DNA from: Prevotella micans DSM 21469 = JCM 16134
GTDB taxonomy: Bacteria; Bacteroidota; Bacteroidia; Bacteroidales; Bacteroidaceae
Direction of reading: 5' to 3'
Assembly (NCBI RefSeq): GCF_000614105.1
Contig: NZ_BAKH01000009.1
Span: forward strand, 1-57,387
DNA length: 57,387 nt
Shown here: positions 16,983 through 26,148 of the stretch, piece after piece
Numbering within the stretch: the first letter of the stretch is position 1
Layout of the letters: each line of letters begins with the position of its first letter
Translations under genes and position numbers: made by a program
Notes under the pieces: model-generated
The model's input: the letters and a program-made list of their open reading frames with translations, nothing else
Database searches by the model: none
What the model was told of the DNA's origin: nothing

Positions 16983-17126
16983 CTCTTGAAAATGCATACG
17001 TGAGCGCATAAATTTCTTCACGTGTCCCCGTGAAAAGCAACACGTGAGAAAATTTACGGGGACACGTGTCGGCCGACAACGCAACACGTAAAGAAATTTA
17101 TGCGCTCACGTATGCGATTTCAAGAG
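16983..17126. mobile_element. 144-bp MITE-like element with 22-bp internal period (copy 1)
   Basis: The ends are inverted repeats: CTCTTGAAAATGCATACG at 16983-17000 and its near complement ending at 17126. Pairing continues inward to about 35 bp. Inside, ACGT recurs at 16998, 17020, 17042, 17064, 17086 and 17108, exactly 22 bp apart. A copy of identical length and matching ends lies at 40673-40816. There is no ORF and no evident target duplication. P. gingivalis BrickBuilt MITEs, which carry tandem repeats of similar size, are the nearest known parallel. Confidence 0.7.
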
Positions 17127-17266
17127 CACGTTTACACCACCGAAAAGCATTGCGAATCGGAGAGCAAAATGATGTGTGAAGATATTTCATCGCAGAGCCT
17201 TTCATACCGGTTATGCACTGGTTTTCAAAAGAGAAGAAAGTTTCACAGTTACAATCTATTTATCCC

Positions 17267-17274
17267 TATCTTTG
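17267..17274 (+). promoter_or_regulatory. -7 box of the clpS-clpA-aat operon
   Basis: TATCTTTG ends 8 bases before the clpS ATG at 17283. A TTTC stands about 22 bases upstream, a weak -33. The position rules out the longer upstream reading of the clpS frame. Confidence 0.6.
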
Positions 17275-17282
17275 CGCGTATT

Positions 17283-17588
17283 ATGGCAATAAGACAAACA
17301 TCCCTTAAAGAACGGAAACGAATTGACATTCGCGAGCCACGAAGATATAAAGTGATTATTCACAACGATGAGGTCACAACAATGGATTTCGTTGTAAGAG
17401 TGCTACGCGAAGTATTCTTCATGTCGCCCGAAGATGCAGAAACAATGATGATGAAAGTACACAATGAAGGCGAATCGGTTGTGGGAATTTATTCCTACGA
17501 CATTGCACGCTCAAAAGTAAGCAAGGCTATGTCTATGGCCCGCGAAGAAAAGTTTCCGCTACGTTTAACTTACGAACCCGAATTATGA
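17283..17588 (+). CDS. clpS: ATP-dependent Clp protease adaptor ClpS
   Basis: Adaptor that binds N-terminal Leu/Phe/Tyr/Trp degrons and passes substrates to ClpA. The 101-residue protein has a flexible N-terminal arm, then YKVIIHNDEVTTMDFVV (the conserved hydrophobic-pocket Asn-Asp), MMKVHNEGESVVGIYSYDIA and a final strand FPLRLTYEPE. The reading frame is open upstream, but the promoter at 17267 and family length fix the start at 17283. Its TGA overlaps the clpA ATG (ATGA). Together with clpA and aat it makes an N-degron operon. Confidence 0.95.
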   Translation: MAIRQTSLKERKRIDIREPRRYKVIIHNDEVTTMDFVVRVLREVFFMSPEDAETMMMKVHNEGESVVGIYSYDIARSKVSKAMSMAREEKFPLRLTYEPEL

Positions 17589-19861
17589 TTAAGTCTGGAG
17601 AAGTGCCCGTAACACCATGGCTCGGACGAGCTATCGGCACAACAATGGCAATGGCCGCATTGATGCATTATGAATTCGCTATTCCCGAACTGTTTCTTAC
17701 CAATGCGATGAATCAGAAACCGTTCCAGATAGCAATGACCGACGATGTGATAGACAAAAATAAACTCAACCAAAAACTCAATAACTATCTCGTCGCACAG
17801 GAACGGGTGACGGGAGATGACGAGAAAACCGAAACCCGATTCTCCGAACAACTCCAAGAACTCTTCACCAACGGACTCAACATTGCCCTGAAAAGCGGCG
17901 AAAAACTGCTCGACGTGCCTCACATGGTGCGTGCGATGTTCGACCTGAAAGAATCGATGGCAGCATTCTGTCTCAAAACGACCGTGAACGACGAAGACAA
18001 ATTCATCAACAAACTATCCGAAGCTTATAGCCGATTTTCAGCTAGCGAGGAAGCCCCGAACGACCCACAAATGACTCTAATGCGCGAGGAAGAAACCGAA
18101 GAAGGAGAAACAACCAACGAAGATACACCCTGGAAACAACTCGTGACAAACATAAACGACATACTCGACAGTCATAACCCACTCATCGGGCGCGAAGCAG
18201 AACTCGACAGAACAATACAGATTCTCTGCCGAAAGGAAAAGAACAATCCGCTACACATAGGCGACCCCGGAGTGGGAAAGACATCGCTCGTTTACGGCCT
18301 GGCCAAAAGAATCAAAGCCGGCAATGTTCCGCCCCGCCTCCAAAGATGCAAAATCTATCAGATGGACATGAGCACACTCCTGGCCGGAGCACAATTCAGG
18401 GGCGACTTTGAGAAACGACTCAAAGCGGTTATGGATGGGGCAACCGAAGAAGGAAACGTAATAATCTACCTCGACGAAATACATAACATCATCGGAGCCG
18501 GAACAACATCCGACGGTGGGCCCGATGCTTCGAATATGCTCAAGCCCTACCTCGAAGCCGGTAACATACGCTTCATCGGTTCGACAACCTACGACGAGTA
18601 CAACCGACACATGTCGCGCTCGAAAGGAATCGTTCGCCGCTTTCAACAAATCGACATCCAAGAGCCATCCATCGAGACAACAATCGAAATCGTACGCGGA
18701 CTCAAAAAGCAATACGAAACCTATCACAACGTACGCTATCGTCCAGTAACCCTGGAATACGCCGTCCGAGCAAGTGCGAAATACATACACGACCGCCATC
18801 TGCCCGACAAAGCCATCGACCTCATCGACGAAGCCGGAGCCTTTCTTGAACTACATCCCAATCAGGCTACGAACCAATTCGTAACCAAAGGCATAATCGA
18901 CCAGATTCTCCAGAAAGTCTGCAAAATCGACGCAAAGGCAATGAAAGAAGAAAGCAACGAAAGCCTTCAAACACTCAACAAACGAATCAGCGCCAAGATA
19001 TTCGGACAAGACCCGGCAGTTCGTCAAATCGTCGAAGCAGTGCAAATGGCCAAAGCCGGTTTGCTCGACGAGCAGAAACCCCTTGCAAATCTTCTCTTCG
19101 TTGGCCCCACCGGAGTAGGAAAAACCGAAGTGGCTAAAGTGCTCGCACAAGAACTCGGAATAGAACTAGTACGATTCGATATGAGCGAATACACCGAAAA
19201 GCATACCGTTGCCAAGCTCATTGGCTCGCCGGCCGGATATGTTGGCTACGAAGACGGCGGACTACTCACCGACGCAATCCGCAAGACACCTAACTGTGTA
19301 CTATTGCTCGACGAAATCGAAAAAGCACATGCCGACATATACAATATTCTTCTACAGGTGATGGACTACGCCAAACTAACCGACAACCGCGGGCAGAAGG
19401 CCGACTTCAGAAACACCATACTCATCATGACATCAAACGCCGGAGCACAATTCGCCTCACAAGCCAATATCGGATTCGCCGGTCGAACAACACGAGGCGA
19501 AGCAATGCTCAAACAAATAAAACGAACCTTCAAACCCGAATTCATCAACCGCCTCTCATCAATTGTCGTATTCAACGAAATGAGCCGACAAATGGCCCAA
19601 CTCATCCTCCAAAAGAAGCTCGACATACTTCAACAAATGCTCTCAGCAAAGAAAATCACCATGGAAATCACCCCCGAAGCCAACGAGCATCTACTCGCCC
19701 AAGGATTCACGCCCGAATACGGAGCACGCGAAATGGAACGCATCATCAACAACGAACTCAAACCGCTCTTCGTACACGAAATTCTCTTTGGCAAACTCAG
19801 AAAAGGCGGAGTGGCAACAGTTGAAGCAGTCAACAATAAGCTAAGGCTCAAAATCGGATAA
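17585..19861 (+). CDS. clpA: ATP-dependent Clp protease ATP-binding subunit ClpA
   Basis: AAA+ unfoldase that feeds substrates to ClpP. It has 758 residues, the ClpA length, without the coiled middle domain of ClpB. An N-terminal Clp_N repeat region (to about 150) is followed by AAA domain 1 with Walker A GDPGVGKT and LDEIHNIIGAG. AAA domain 2 has GPTGVGKTEVAK and LLLDEIEKAH; the C-terminal D2 small domain has EYGAREMERII. The start overlaps the clpS stop by four bases and aat begins 4 bases after the stop, so substrates, adaptor and unfoldase are co-expressed. No clpP is in the window. Confidence 0.95.
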   Translation: MIKSGEVPVTPWLGRAIGTTMAMAALMHYEFAIPELFLTNAMNQKPFQIAMTDDVIDKNKLNQKLNNYLVAQERVTGDDEKTETRFSEQLQELFTNGLNIALKSGEKLLDVPHMVRAMFDLKESMAAFCLKTTVNDEDKFINKLSEAYSRFSASEEAPNDPQMTLMREEETEEGETTNEDTPWKQLVTNINDILDSHNPLIGREAELDRTIQILCRKEKNNPLHIGDPGVGKTSLVYGLAKRIKAGNVPPRLQRCKIYQMDMSTLLAGAQFRGDFEKRLKAVMDGATEEGNVIIYLDEIHNIIGAGTTSDGGPDASNMLKPYLEAGNIRFIGSTTYDEYNRHMSRSKGIVRRFQQIDIQEPSIETTIEIVRGLKKQYETYHNVRYRPVTLEYAVRASAKYIHDRHLPDKAIDLIDEAGAFLELHPNQATNQFVTKGIIDQILQKVCKIDAKAMKEESNESLQTLNKRISAKIFGQDPAVRQIVEAVQMAKAGLLDEQKPLANLLFVGPTGVGKTEVAKVLAQELGIELVRFDMSEYTEKHTVAKLIGSPAGYVGYEDGGLLTDAIRKTPNCVLLLDEIEKAHADIYNILLQVMDYAKLTDNRGQKADFRNTILIMTSNAGAQFASQANIGFAGRTTRGEAMLKQIKRTFKPEFINRLSSIVVFNEMSRQMAQLILQKKLDILQQMLSAKKITMEITPEANEHLLAQGFTPEYGAREMERIINNELKPLFVHEILFGKLRKGGVATVEAVNNKLRLKIG

Positions 19862-19865
19862 CTAC

Positions 19866-20546
19866 ATGGTGTTCCAACTCTACAAAGACATCATCGAATT
19901 CCCCGACCCGCACATGGGCGACGAAGACGGGCTCCTAGCAGTGGGAGGCGACCTGAGCACGGCCCGCCTCCTGATAGCTTATGAAAATGGAATATTCCCA
20001 TGGTACGATTTCCGACGCTGCCCCCAAATAGAATGGTGGTGCCCGATGCAAAGATTCGTAATCTTTCCAGCCAACATCCACATCTCACACAGTATGCGAA
20101 CCCTCCTAAACAAACAAGCCTACAAAACAACTATCAGTCAAGCCACAGAGAAAGTGATTGACCACTGCTCTCAACTACGCCTCAACCAACAAGGAGCCTG
20201 GCTCGGTAAAGAAATGGTTGCGGCATTCAAGGAGCTCAATCGAGCTGGCTATATTAAGAGCATAGAAGTATGGGACGCTCAACATCAGCTTGTCGGTGGA
20301 CTCTACGGCGTCTCCATAGGTCGAAATTTCTTCGGCGAAAGCATGTTCTCGCTTACTCCATCAGCCTCTAAAATAGCCCTAATTGCACTTGCGGAAACAC
20401 TAAAAAATAATGGCGGATTAATTGACTGCCAATTCGAAACTCCCCACCTCAAATCAATGGGCGGGACCACGATTCCTTACGATGATTATATGAAGATTCT
20501 TAACTCCTCCCTGAATTACAACAACCGGTTATTAGAAAAGGAATAG
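19866..20546 (+). CDS. aat: Leucyl/phenylalanyl-tRNA-protein transferase
   Basis: Adds Leu or Phe from aminoacyl-tRNA to proteins with N-terminal Arg or Lys, creating the degron that ClpS reads. The 226-residue protein starts with the family block FPDPHMGDEDGLLAVGGDLS, has YENGIFPWY and WWCPMQRFVIFP, and the GNAT-like core GGLYGVSIGRNFFGESMF. The C-terminal part has LIDCQFETPHLKSMG. All are family hallmarks. It is the third gene of the clpS-clpA-aat operon, completing the pathway from degron tagging to unfolding. Confidence 0.95.
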   Translation: MVFQLYKDIIEFPDPHMGDEDGLLAVGGDLSTARLLIAYENGIFPWYDFRRCPQIEWWCPMQRFVIFPANIHISHSMRTLLNKQAYKTTISQATEKVIDHCSQLRLNQQGAWLGKEMVAAFKELNRAGYIKSIEVWDAQHQLVGGLYGVSIGRNFFGESMFSLTPSASKIALIALAETLKNNGGLIDCQFETPHLKSMGGTTIPYDDYMKILNSSLNYNNRLLEKE

Positions 20547-20699
20547 CCAACACTCTCTCAGCATTCACTAAAAAGATTATTTAAACGGGCGAACTTTTCC
20601 GCGCATATAGAAACTATCAGGTAAACAGAAGTTTCCGTATGCATATCTACACTAATTTACAGTAGTAGAGAATTAATTATCTAAACGTGGAGATATTAT

Positions 20700-20853
20700 T
20701 ATACAAGTGTGTATAACTCATTATACACACTTGTATAATTGTTTATACTAGTTAGTATAAGAAGCTATACACGTTTGTATAATTGTTTATACAAGTTAGT
20801 ATAAGAAGCTATACACGTTTGTATAATTATTTGTACAAGTTAGTATAAGAAGT
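20700..20853. repeat. Seven TATAC-N6-GTATA palindromes at exact 22-bp steps
   Basis: Sixteen-base palindromes start at 20700, 20722, 20744, 20766, 20788, 20810 and 20832, each followed by a 6-base linker. The inner six bases vary (AAGTGT, ACACTT, TAGTTA, ACGTTT, AAGTTA). From 20740 on, the units alternate, giving a 44-bp superperiod. The last palindrome has one arm base changed (TGTAC). Confidence 0.93.
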
Positions 20854-20994
20854 TGGATAAGTGGGGCTAATTAATCGGACAGACGTGTATAATACCATCG
20901 ATGAATACTCTTGTCTGTAGCTATATAATTCCGGCAATTAGGGCTTATGCGCGACTTCGCCTGTTAAACAATACTCATGTCGAGCATACGCAAA

Positions 20995-21034
20995 AACTCA
21001 AGAGCGTCCACAATCTGGTGGACGCTCTTGAGTT
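20995..21034 (-). terminator. Terminator of the yceD-rpmF-fabH-era-der operon
   Basis: AACTCAAGAGCGTCCAC (20995-21011) pairs perfectly with 21018-21034 across a 6-base loop, and on the minus strand TTTTTG follows. It lies 20 bases beyond the der stop. Confidence 0.85.
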
Positions 21035-21053
21035 GAATTGGGCGAAGGGGGCG

Positions 21054-22367
21054 TTATTTCTGACGGATGAAAATGTTTATCGGACAGCCATGGAATTGCC
21101 AGTTCTCGCGGATTTTGTTTTCTAGAAAGCGGCGATAGGGCTCTTTTACGTATTGGGGGAGGTTGGCGTAGAAGACAAAAGAGGGTATTTGGGTGTTGGG
21201 GAGTTGGGAGCAGTATTTTATTTTTATGTATTTGCCTTTTACTGATTGGGGAGGGGTTGCTTCGATGATTGGGAGCATTGTTTCGTTGAGCTTTGTCGTG
21301 CCTACGTGCATCTTTCGGTTGAGGTAGACTTGTTTTGCTTCTTCGAGTACTCGATAGATGCGCTGTTTGGTGAGGGCTGAGGCGAAGATTATCGGGAAGT
21401 CTACAAAGGGTGCCATGCGGTTTCGTATGGCATTTTCGAAGGTTGTTATGGCTTTTTGGCTTTTTTCTTCGACTAGGTCCCACTTGTTGACTACGACTAC
21501 GAGACTTTTGTTGTTCTTTTGGATGAGTTGGAAGATGTTCATGTCTTGTGCTTCGATGCCTCGTGTGGCGTCAATCATTAGTATACAAACGTCAGAATTT
21601 TCAATACTTCGGATGGAGCGCATGACGGAGTAGAATTCAAGGTCCTCGGTTACTCGGTTCTTACGCCTGATACCCGCTGTGTCAACGAGATAGAAATCGA
21701 AGCCGAATTTGGTGTAACGTGTGTATATGCTGTCACGCGTAGTTCCGGCAATTTCGGTTACTATATTTCGGTCTTCACCGATGAAAGCATTTATGATGCT
21801 TGACTTTCCGGCGTTTGGTCGGCCAACAACTGCGAATCGTGGGAGCTCGTCTTCTGGGGCTTCATCGGGTAGATTTTGGAGTTTTTCGAGCAGAATATCT
21901 AGCAGGTCGCCTGAACCTCCTCCGCTCATGGCGCTGACGGGTATGGGTTCGCCGAGCCCGAGTTTATAGAACTCGGCTGTTTCGTAGTACTGCGCATTGT
22001 TGTCGACTTTGTTTGCTACGAGGATTACGGGGAGTTTTGTGCGTCTAAGAATTTGCGCAACGTCTTCATCCCAGTCGGTTATTCCAGTTTGCGTGTCGAC
22101 TATGAATAGTACAAGGTCGGCTTCTTCGGTTGCTACGATAACTTGTCGCCTTATAGCGTCTTCGAATATATCATCGCTTTTAACCACCCATCCGCCAGTG
22201 TCGACGATGGAGAATTCTTTTCCGTTCCATTCGCATTTGCCATATTGCCGGTCGCGTGTGGTTCCGGCTGTTTCGCTGACAATGGCCCGACGTGATTTTG
22301 TGAGCCGATTGAAGAGGGTTGATTTCCCAACGTTGGGGCGTCCAACGATTGCTACTAAGTTTGCCAT
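21054..22367 (-). CDS. der: Ribosome-associated GTPase Der (EngA)
   Basis: Double-GTPase needed for 50S subunit maturation. The 437-residue protein has G domain 1 with [14 protein letters not shown] and DTGG, G domain 2 (from about 175) with [22 protein letters not shown] and NKWD, and a C-terminal KH-like domain with GTTKLNETM and KIKYCSQ. Two tandem G domains plus KH are unique to Der. It lies 12 bases after era and ends the core operon before the terminator at 20995. Confidence 0.96.
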   Translation of the reverse strand: MANLVAIVGRPNVGKSTLFNRLTKSRRAIVSETAGTTRDRQYGKCEWNGKEFSIVDTGGWVVKSDDIFEDAIRRQVIVATEEADLVLFIVDTQTGITDWDEDVAQILRRTKLPVILVANKVDNNAQYYETAEFYKLGLGEPIPVSAMSGGGSGDLLDILLEKLQNLPDEAPEDELPRFAVVGRPNAGKSSIINAFIGEDRNIVTEIAGTTRDSIYTRYTKFGFDFYLVDTAGIRRKNRVTEDLEFYSVMRSIRSIENSDVCILMIDATRGIEAQDMNIFQLIQKNNKSLVVVVNKWDLVEEKSQKAITTFENAIRNRMAPFVDFPIIFASALTKQRIYRVLEEAKQVYLNRKMHVGTTKLNETMLPIIEATPPQSVKGKYIKIKYCSQLPNTQIPSFVFYANLPQYVKEPYRRFLENKIRENWQFHGCPINIFIRQK

Positions 22368-22379
22368 GTTGATGTGTTT

Positions 22380-23261
22380 TTAATCTTGGATGTATCCGAA
22401 GTTTGCCAGTTCTTTTTGAGAGTTTCGCCAGTCTTTCTGGACTTTGACGAATATTTCGAGATAGATTCCTTTATCGAAAAATCGTTCGAGCGATTTCCGA
22501 GCCTCAGTACTTACCTTTTTGAGAGCGTAGCCTTTATGCCCAATGATAATACCTTTCTGTGAGTTTCGTTCAACATAAATAATAGCACTGATGTTTATGT
22601 GCTGAGGGGTTTCTTTGAATTGTTCGACGGTGACTTCGACGGAGTAAGGAATCTCTTTATCGTAATAGCGTAGGATTTTTTCGCGTATAATCTCTGTTAC
22701 GAAGAATTTGGCGGGTTTATCGGTGAGCTGGGCTTTATCGAAGTAAGCCGGGCTTTCGGGCAGTAGTTCCTCGATTCTTTTCATGAGAGTGTCAATACCG
22801 AATTTATTTTGGGCAGAAATCGGGAGAATCTCAGCATTGGGGAGTAGCCTATGCCATTTGTCGACTAGGGCGATGAGTTGTTTTTGGTTTATTAGGTCTA
22901 TTTTGTTTATGAGCAGGATTACGGGAGTGTTTATGTTGCTCACTTTTGCAAGGAAGTCGGCATTCTTTTCCGGATTTTCGACGACGTCGGTGACATATAG
23001 TAGGATGTCGGCGTCGGTTAAGGCTGACTCCGAGAACTGTAGCATCATTTCCTGCATCTTATAATTTGGTTTGAGTACACCGGGTGTATCGGAAAACACG
23101 ATTTGCGTGTCGGACGTATTTACTATACCCATTATACGATGACGTGTGGTTTGAGCTTTGAAAGTTGCGATGCTTATTTTCTCACCAACGAGTTGGTTCA
23201 TGAGTGTGCTTTTTCCCACGTTAGGGTTGCCCACAATGTTTACAAATCCTGCTCTGTGCAT
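22380..23261 (-). CDS. era: GTPase Era
   Basis: Essential GTPase that binds the 3' end of 16S rRNA in 30S assembly. From the ATG at 23261 the protein has 293 residues: [19 protein letters not shown] (G1), DTPGVLKP (G3), NKIDLI (G4), and a C-terminal KH domain with ERNSQKGIIIGHKGYALKKV. The frame is open further upstream, but the start MHRAGFVNIV gives the family's length. It sits between fabH and der in the usual Bacteroidetes order. Confidence 0.96.
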   Translation of the reverse strand: MHRAGFVNIVGNPNVGKSTLMNQLVGEKISIATFKAQTTRHRIMGIVNTSDTQIVFSDTPGVLKPNYKMQEMMLQFSESALTDADILLYVTDVVENPEKNADFLAKVSNINTPVILLINKIDLINQKQLIALVDKWHRLLPNAEILPISAQNKFGIDTLMKRIEELLPESPAYFDKAQLTDKPAKFFVTEIIREKILRYYDKEIPYSVEVTVEQFKETPQHINISAIIYVERNSQKGIIIGHKGYALKKVSTEARKSLERFFDKGIYLEIFVKVQKDWRNSQKELANFGYIQD

Positions 23262-23353
23262 ATCTCTTCTTGTTTTGTGGAATTGAAAAACGCATCTAAC
23301 TCTTTGGAGAAAGAAAGATGCGTTTGTCAAAGTTTTAAATTCTAAATATTGTC

Positions 23354-24373
23354 TTATTTCTTATCGGCTGCTGTTTTTCCGTCGTAAGCCCATTTGTAGA
23401 GCAATGCTCCGTTTACGAATCCTGCTCCGAAAGCTGTGAAAAGAATGTTGTCACCTTTCTTGAATTGTGATTCAAAATCCCATAGGACTAGTGGCATGCA
23501 AGCTGCACTCGTATTTCCGTAGTGCTGGATATTTACCAATACTTTTTCCATCGGAATACCGAGACGCTTCGAAACAGCCTCGATGATGCGGAGGTTTGCT
23601 TGGTGGCATACAACATGTGCAATGTCATCTTTCGTCAAGTTATTTCGTTTCAAAAGAACATCGCAATCGTCACCCATGGCAGTCACAGCATAGCGAAATA
23701 CTGTTCGTCCCTCCTGATAAGTGTAGTGCAAACGGTGGTCGACTGTGAATCGGGATGAGGGACAAACCGAGCCCCCAGCTTTGATGTGTAGAAATGGAAG
23801 TCCTTTTCCGTCGGTGCGATGATAGGAATCTACTAATCCTATGTTCTCTTCTGTCGTACCTTCTACTAGAACTGCGCCGGCCCCATCGCCAAATAGCGGA
23901 CAAGTTGCACGGTCGCGATAATCAGTTATCGCTGACATTTTATCAGCTCCTATGACAATGATTCGTTTGTATACTCCGCTTTGTATCATTTTGCACGCCA
24001 CATCTAACGCATACATGAATCCACAGCAAGCAGCCGAGATGTCAAAAGCAAACGCGTTTTTCAAGCCGAGTTTCCCAAGAACGATGGAGGCTGTCGAAGG
24101 ATGCACGTAGTCAGGAGTTGTCGTGGCTACGAGTATGGCGCCTATGGTATCGGGATCTACTTCTGTTTTCTTCAGAAGAAGTTTAGCAGCTTTACGCGCC
24201 ATGTAGGAAGTGCCTAATCCTTCTTCGGTGAGTATTCGGCGTTCCTTAATTCCCGTGCGTGTCGTTATCCATTCATCGTTGGTATCAACCATTCTCGACA
24301 ACTCTTCGTTGTTGAGAATATAGTCAGGAACATACCCTGCGACTCCTGTTATGACCGCATTGATTCGAGCCAT
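23354..24373 (-). CDS. fabH: 3-oxoacyl-ACP synthase III (FabH)
   Basis: Starts fatty-acid synthesis by condensing acetyl-CoA with malonyl-ACP. The 339-residue thiolase-fold enzyme has the active Cys in DISAACCGFM (C116; the usual next Ser is Cys here), the His in HVVCHQANLRI and the Asn in YGNTSAACMP, a complete Cys-His-Asn triad. The N-terminus DEWITTRTGIKERR is typical. Its ATG overlaps the rpmF stop (TAATG), so the two genes are translationally coupled. Confidence 0.95.
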   Translation of the reverse strand: MARINAVITGVAGYVPDYILNNEELSRMVDTNDEWITTRTGIKERRILTEEGLGTSYMARKAAKLLLKKTEVDPDTIGAILVATTTPDYVHPSTASIVLGKLGLKNAFAFDISAACCGFMYALDVACKMIQSGVYKRIIVIGADKMSAITDYRDRATCPLFGDGAGAVLVEGTTEENIGLVDSYHRTDGKGLPFLHIKAGGSVCPSSRFTVDHRLHYTYQEGRTVFRYAVTAMGDDCDVLLKRNNLTKDDIAHVVCHQANLRIIEAVSKRLGIPMEKVLVNIQHYGNTSAACMPLVLWDFESQFKKGDNILFTAFGAGFVNGALLYKWAYDGKTAADKK

Positions 24374-24558
24374 TACTCAGCTGTTTCCTTAACGATAGCT
24401 ACTTTCCCACGATAATAACCACAAGTGGGGCATACCGTGTGATAGACATAATATGCGCTACAGTTCGGACACACAGCTAATGTTGGTGCCACTGCTTTAT
24501 CGTGAGTTCTTCTTTTGAGTGTACGAGTCTTTGACTGTCTTCTTTTTGGATGTGCCAT
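24373..24558 (-). CDS. rpmF: 50S ribosomal protein L32
   Basis: Ribosomal protein of 61 residues. It has the basic N-terminus AHPKRRQSKTRTLKRR and a four-Cys zinc ribbon, CPNC and CPTC, about 13 residues apart. It lies between yceD and fabH, the classic arrangement in bacteria. Presence of the four Cys means the zinc-binding form of L32. Confidence 0.96.
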   Translation of the reverse strand: MAHPKRRQSKTRTLKRRTHDKAVAPTLAVCPNCSAYYVYHTVCPTCGYYRGKVAIVKETAE

Positions 24559-24579
24559 AATTATTTATTCTTTAATGTT

Positions 24580-25098
24580 TTATTCTTTCAGTTTCGATAA
24601 TGCAGCCCAGCGGGGATCTATTTCTTTCTCGTTTTCTTCACCATATCGGTTTGCGGTGTATTCTTCGAGTGTGTGTATCATAGCAGGATTGCATTCTCCT
24701 AGTTTATGAACATGTCTGATGGGTATTACAAGGATTAGAAATTCGTAGATAAACCAAGTAACATCTAGAATACCATCGTTTTCGGGTATTGTTAAGAGGG
24801 TGTCGTTTTCCTGGTTTTCTATTCCGAATCTAACTTCCAAACTTTGTTTTGTGTCGATTATTTGCTCCATAGGGTCAAGACAAATATCGCAGGGAATATT
24901 CACTGTACCAGTTTCATAGAAATTCAGGAAGAAGTTGTTATCTGCCGTTTTTTCGATATCGAGCGATACATACACCTTACCTCCATTTATTTGAGTAGCT
25001 TCGACGAACTTAAAGTAAGAATCATCGAGATTGAATTCAAGTTTGGTATGTCCCGTTTTCAATCCTTTCAAATCTATTCTAAGGGAGTCTAAGTCCAT
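24580..25098 (-). CDS. yceD: DUF177 protein YceD, 23S rRNA accumulation factor family
   Basis: A 172-residue cytosolic protein of the DUF177 (YceD) family. The key features are the central CDICLDPMEQ pattern and the position just before rpmF. In other bacteria and chloroplasts the family is needed for 23S rRNA accumulation. The acidic segment IPENDGILDVTWFIYEFLIL is typical of Bacteroidetes members. A promoter lies directly upstream at 25109-25137, so it heads the operon yceD-rpmF-fabH-era-der. Confidence 0.85.
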   Translation of the reverse strand: MDLDSLRIDLKGLKTGHTKLEFNLDDSYFKFVEATQINGGKVYVSLDIEKTADNNFFLNFYETGTVNIPCDICLDPMEQIIDTKQSLEVRFGIENQENDTLLTIPENDGILDVTWFIYEFLILVIPIRHVHKLGECNPAMIHTLEEYTANRYGEENEKEIDPRWAALSKLKE

Positions 25099-25108
25099 AA
25101 TTGGCTGG

Positions 25109-25137
25109 CAAAGTTAATAAACTTTTTCTAACACAAA
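25109..25137 (-). promoter_or_regulatory. Promoter of the yceD operon
   Basis: On the minus strand TTTG (25134-25137) and TAACTTTG (25109-25116) are 17 bases apart, slightly short of the usual 19. The ATG follows after 10 bases. Confidence 0.55.
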
Positions 25138-25143
25138 GACAAA

Positions 25144-26139
25144 TCACTTCCTTTCGGTTATAAGGTCTGAAAGTCTTGTAGATATCGCAAAGAGGATATG
25201 TCCAAGCAAAAGACTACCGAGAATAATTCCGACGAAAAACAATACTCCGTGGATAGGTCGTGTAGCAAGCAGATTGGTTTGATATTTATAAAGTCCCGGA
25301 AGTTGTTCGGTTATGAGGTAAATGCAAAGAGTTGGAGTGAGAATAGTATTAAATAGAGGTTTATGTACACGGGGAAGTTGCCAAGTAAAGAAGAAGATCC
25401 CGATTGCCTGAAGAATGATGAGAGGATTATGATAGCCCAGGAAACGGAAAAGGTGAATTGTGCGAGGAGCAAAATGATTGATGACTAATTGTCCCACAAC
25501 GAGTAACCCCACTGATAGACTCCAAAGTATGAGAGCTTTATTGCGTGATATGATTATACGATAGGTTTTCATATATCGCCCGAGGAAGTACATATAAAGT
25601 AGTCCGAAAAAGGTAGATCCTAGATTTGCCGTAGATATTATGGATAGAACTTGAATCATGGTGAGGGCAATAAGGACTATGTCAATTTGTTTTCGAGGTA
25701 AATGCTCGAAGCCGGCGTTGATAAGAGGCGAGAAAAGATAAACCATTATATAGGATGTCATGAACCACCAAAGGCTTGTAGAGATTGGTATGAAGTGGCG
25801 AATCATCGCTAGAGATTCAAATCTTACAAGTCCCATTTGAACCGACACTGCATAGGTCAGTACTGAGCATAGGAAGGCCAGTAGGCCAAGCATTATGAGC
25901 TTTTTCGTTTTGAAGCGAATGCCGAACCATCCGGAAATGAACATGAAAGTGTTTACAGCAGGACAGAGCAAAGCACATATAATAAAGGTGAGTTCCAGAT
26001 TGTTTCCATAAGGTTCCCTGCCAATCATCTTATAGTTGAGTCCGTGTACCACGAGATGCCATGTATAGATAGCTAACATTAGTACGAAGCGTAGTAATTC
26101 AATGTTGGAATATCTTGTATTATTATTTGTCTGTCCCAT
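25144..26139 (-). CDS. Membrane acyltransferase, acyltransferase-3 family
   Basis: A 331-residue integral membrane protein with about ten hydrophobic segments. The N-terminus SNIELLRFVLMLAIYTWHLVVH has the Arg and His that mark acyltransferase-3 (OatA/WecH-type) enzymes, which transfer acetyl or succinyl groups to sugars. It lies 9 bases after a sensor kinase gene on the same strand, so the two are probably co-transcribed. With glycosyltransferases further on, O-acetylation of a surface glycan is a reasonable guess, but the substrate is not shown by the sequence. Confidence 0.8.
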   Translation of the reverse strand: MGQTNNNTRYSNIELLRFVLMLAIYTWHLVVHGLNYKMIGREPYGNNLELTFIICALLCPAVNTFMFISGWFGIRFKTKKLIMLGLLAFLCSVLTYAVSVQMGLVRFESLAMIRHFIPISTSLWWFMTSYIMVYLFSPLINAGFEHLPRKQIDIVLIALTMIQVLSIISTANLGSTFFGLLYMYFLGRYMKTYRIIISRNKALILWSLSVGLLVVGQLVINHFAPRTIHLFRFLGYHNPLIILQAIGIFFFTWQLPRVHKPLFNTILTPTLCIYLITEQLPGLYKYQTNLLATRPIHGVLFFVGIILGSLLLGHILFAISTRLSDLITERK

Positions 26140-26148
26140 TTACGTGTA

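Larger units (their letters stand above)
16471..17282. other. Long gap between cdaA and clpS
   Basis: Apart from the candidate RNA at 16440-16618 and the palindromic element at 16983-17126, the AT-rich stretch 16640-16980 shows no gene, clear repeat or promoter that I can support. Confidence 0.6.
20547..21053. other. Gap between aat and der
   Basis: Convergent intergenic region. It contains the 22-bp palindrome array at 20700-20847 and the der terminator at 20995-21034. The remainder shows no gene that I can support. Confidence 0.7.

Noticed and set aside
18251..18799. 182-codon minus-strand ORF inside clpA
   Set aside because: Antisense shadow of the ClpA AAA domain in a strongly biased gene.
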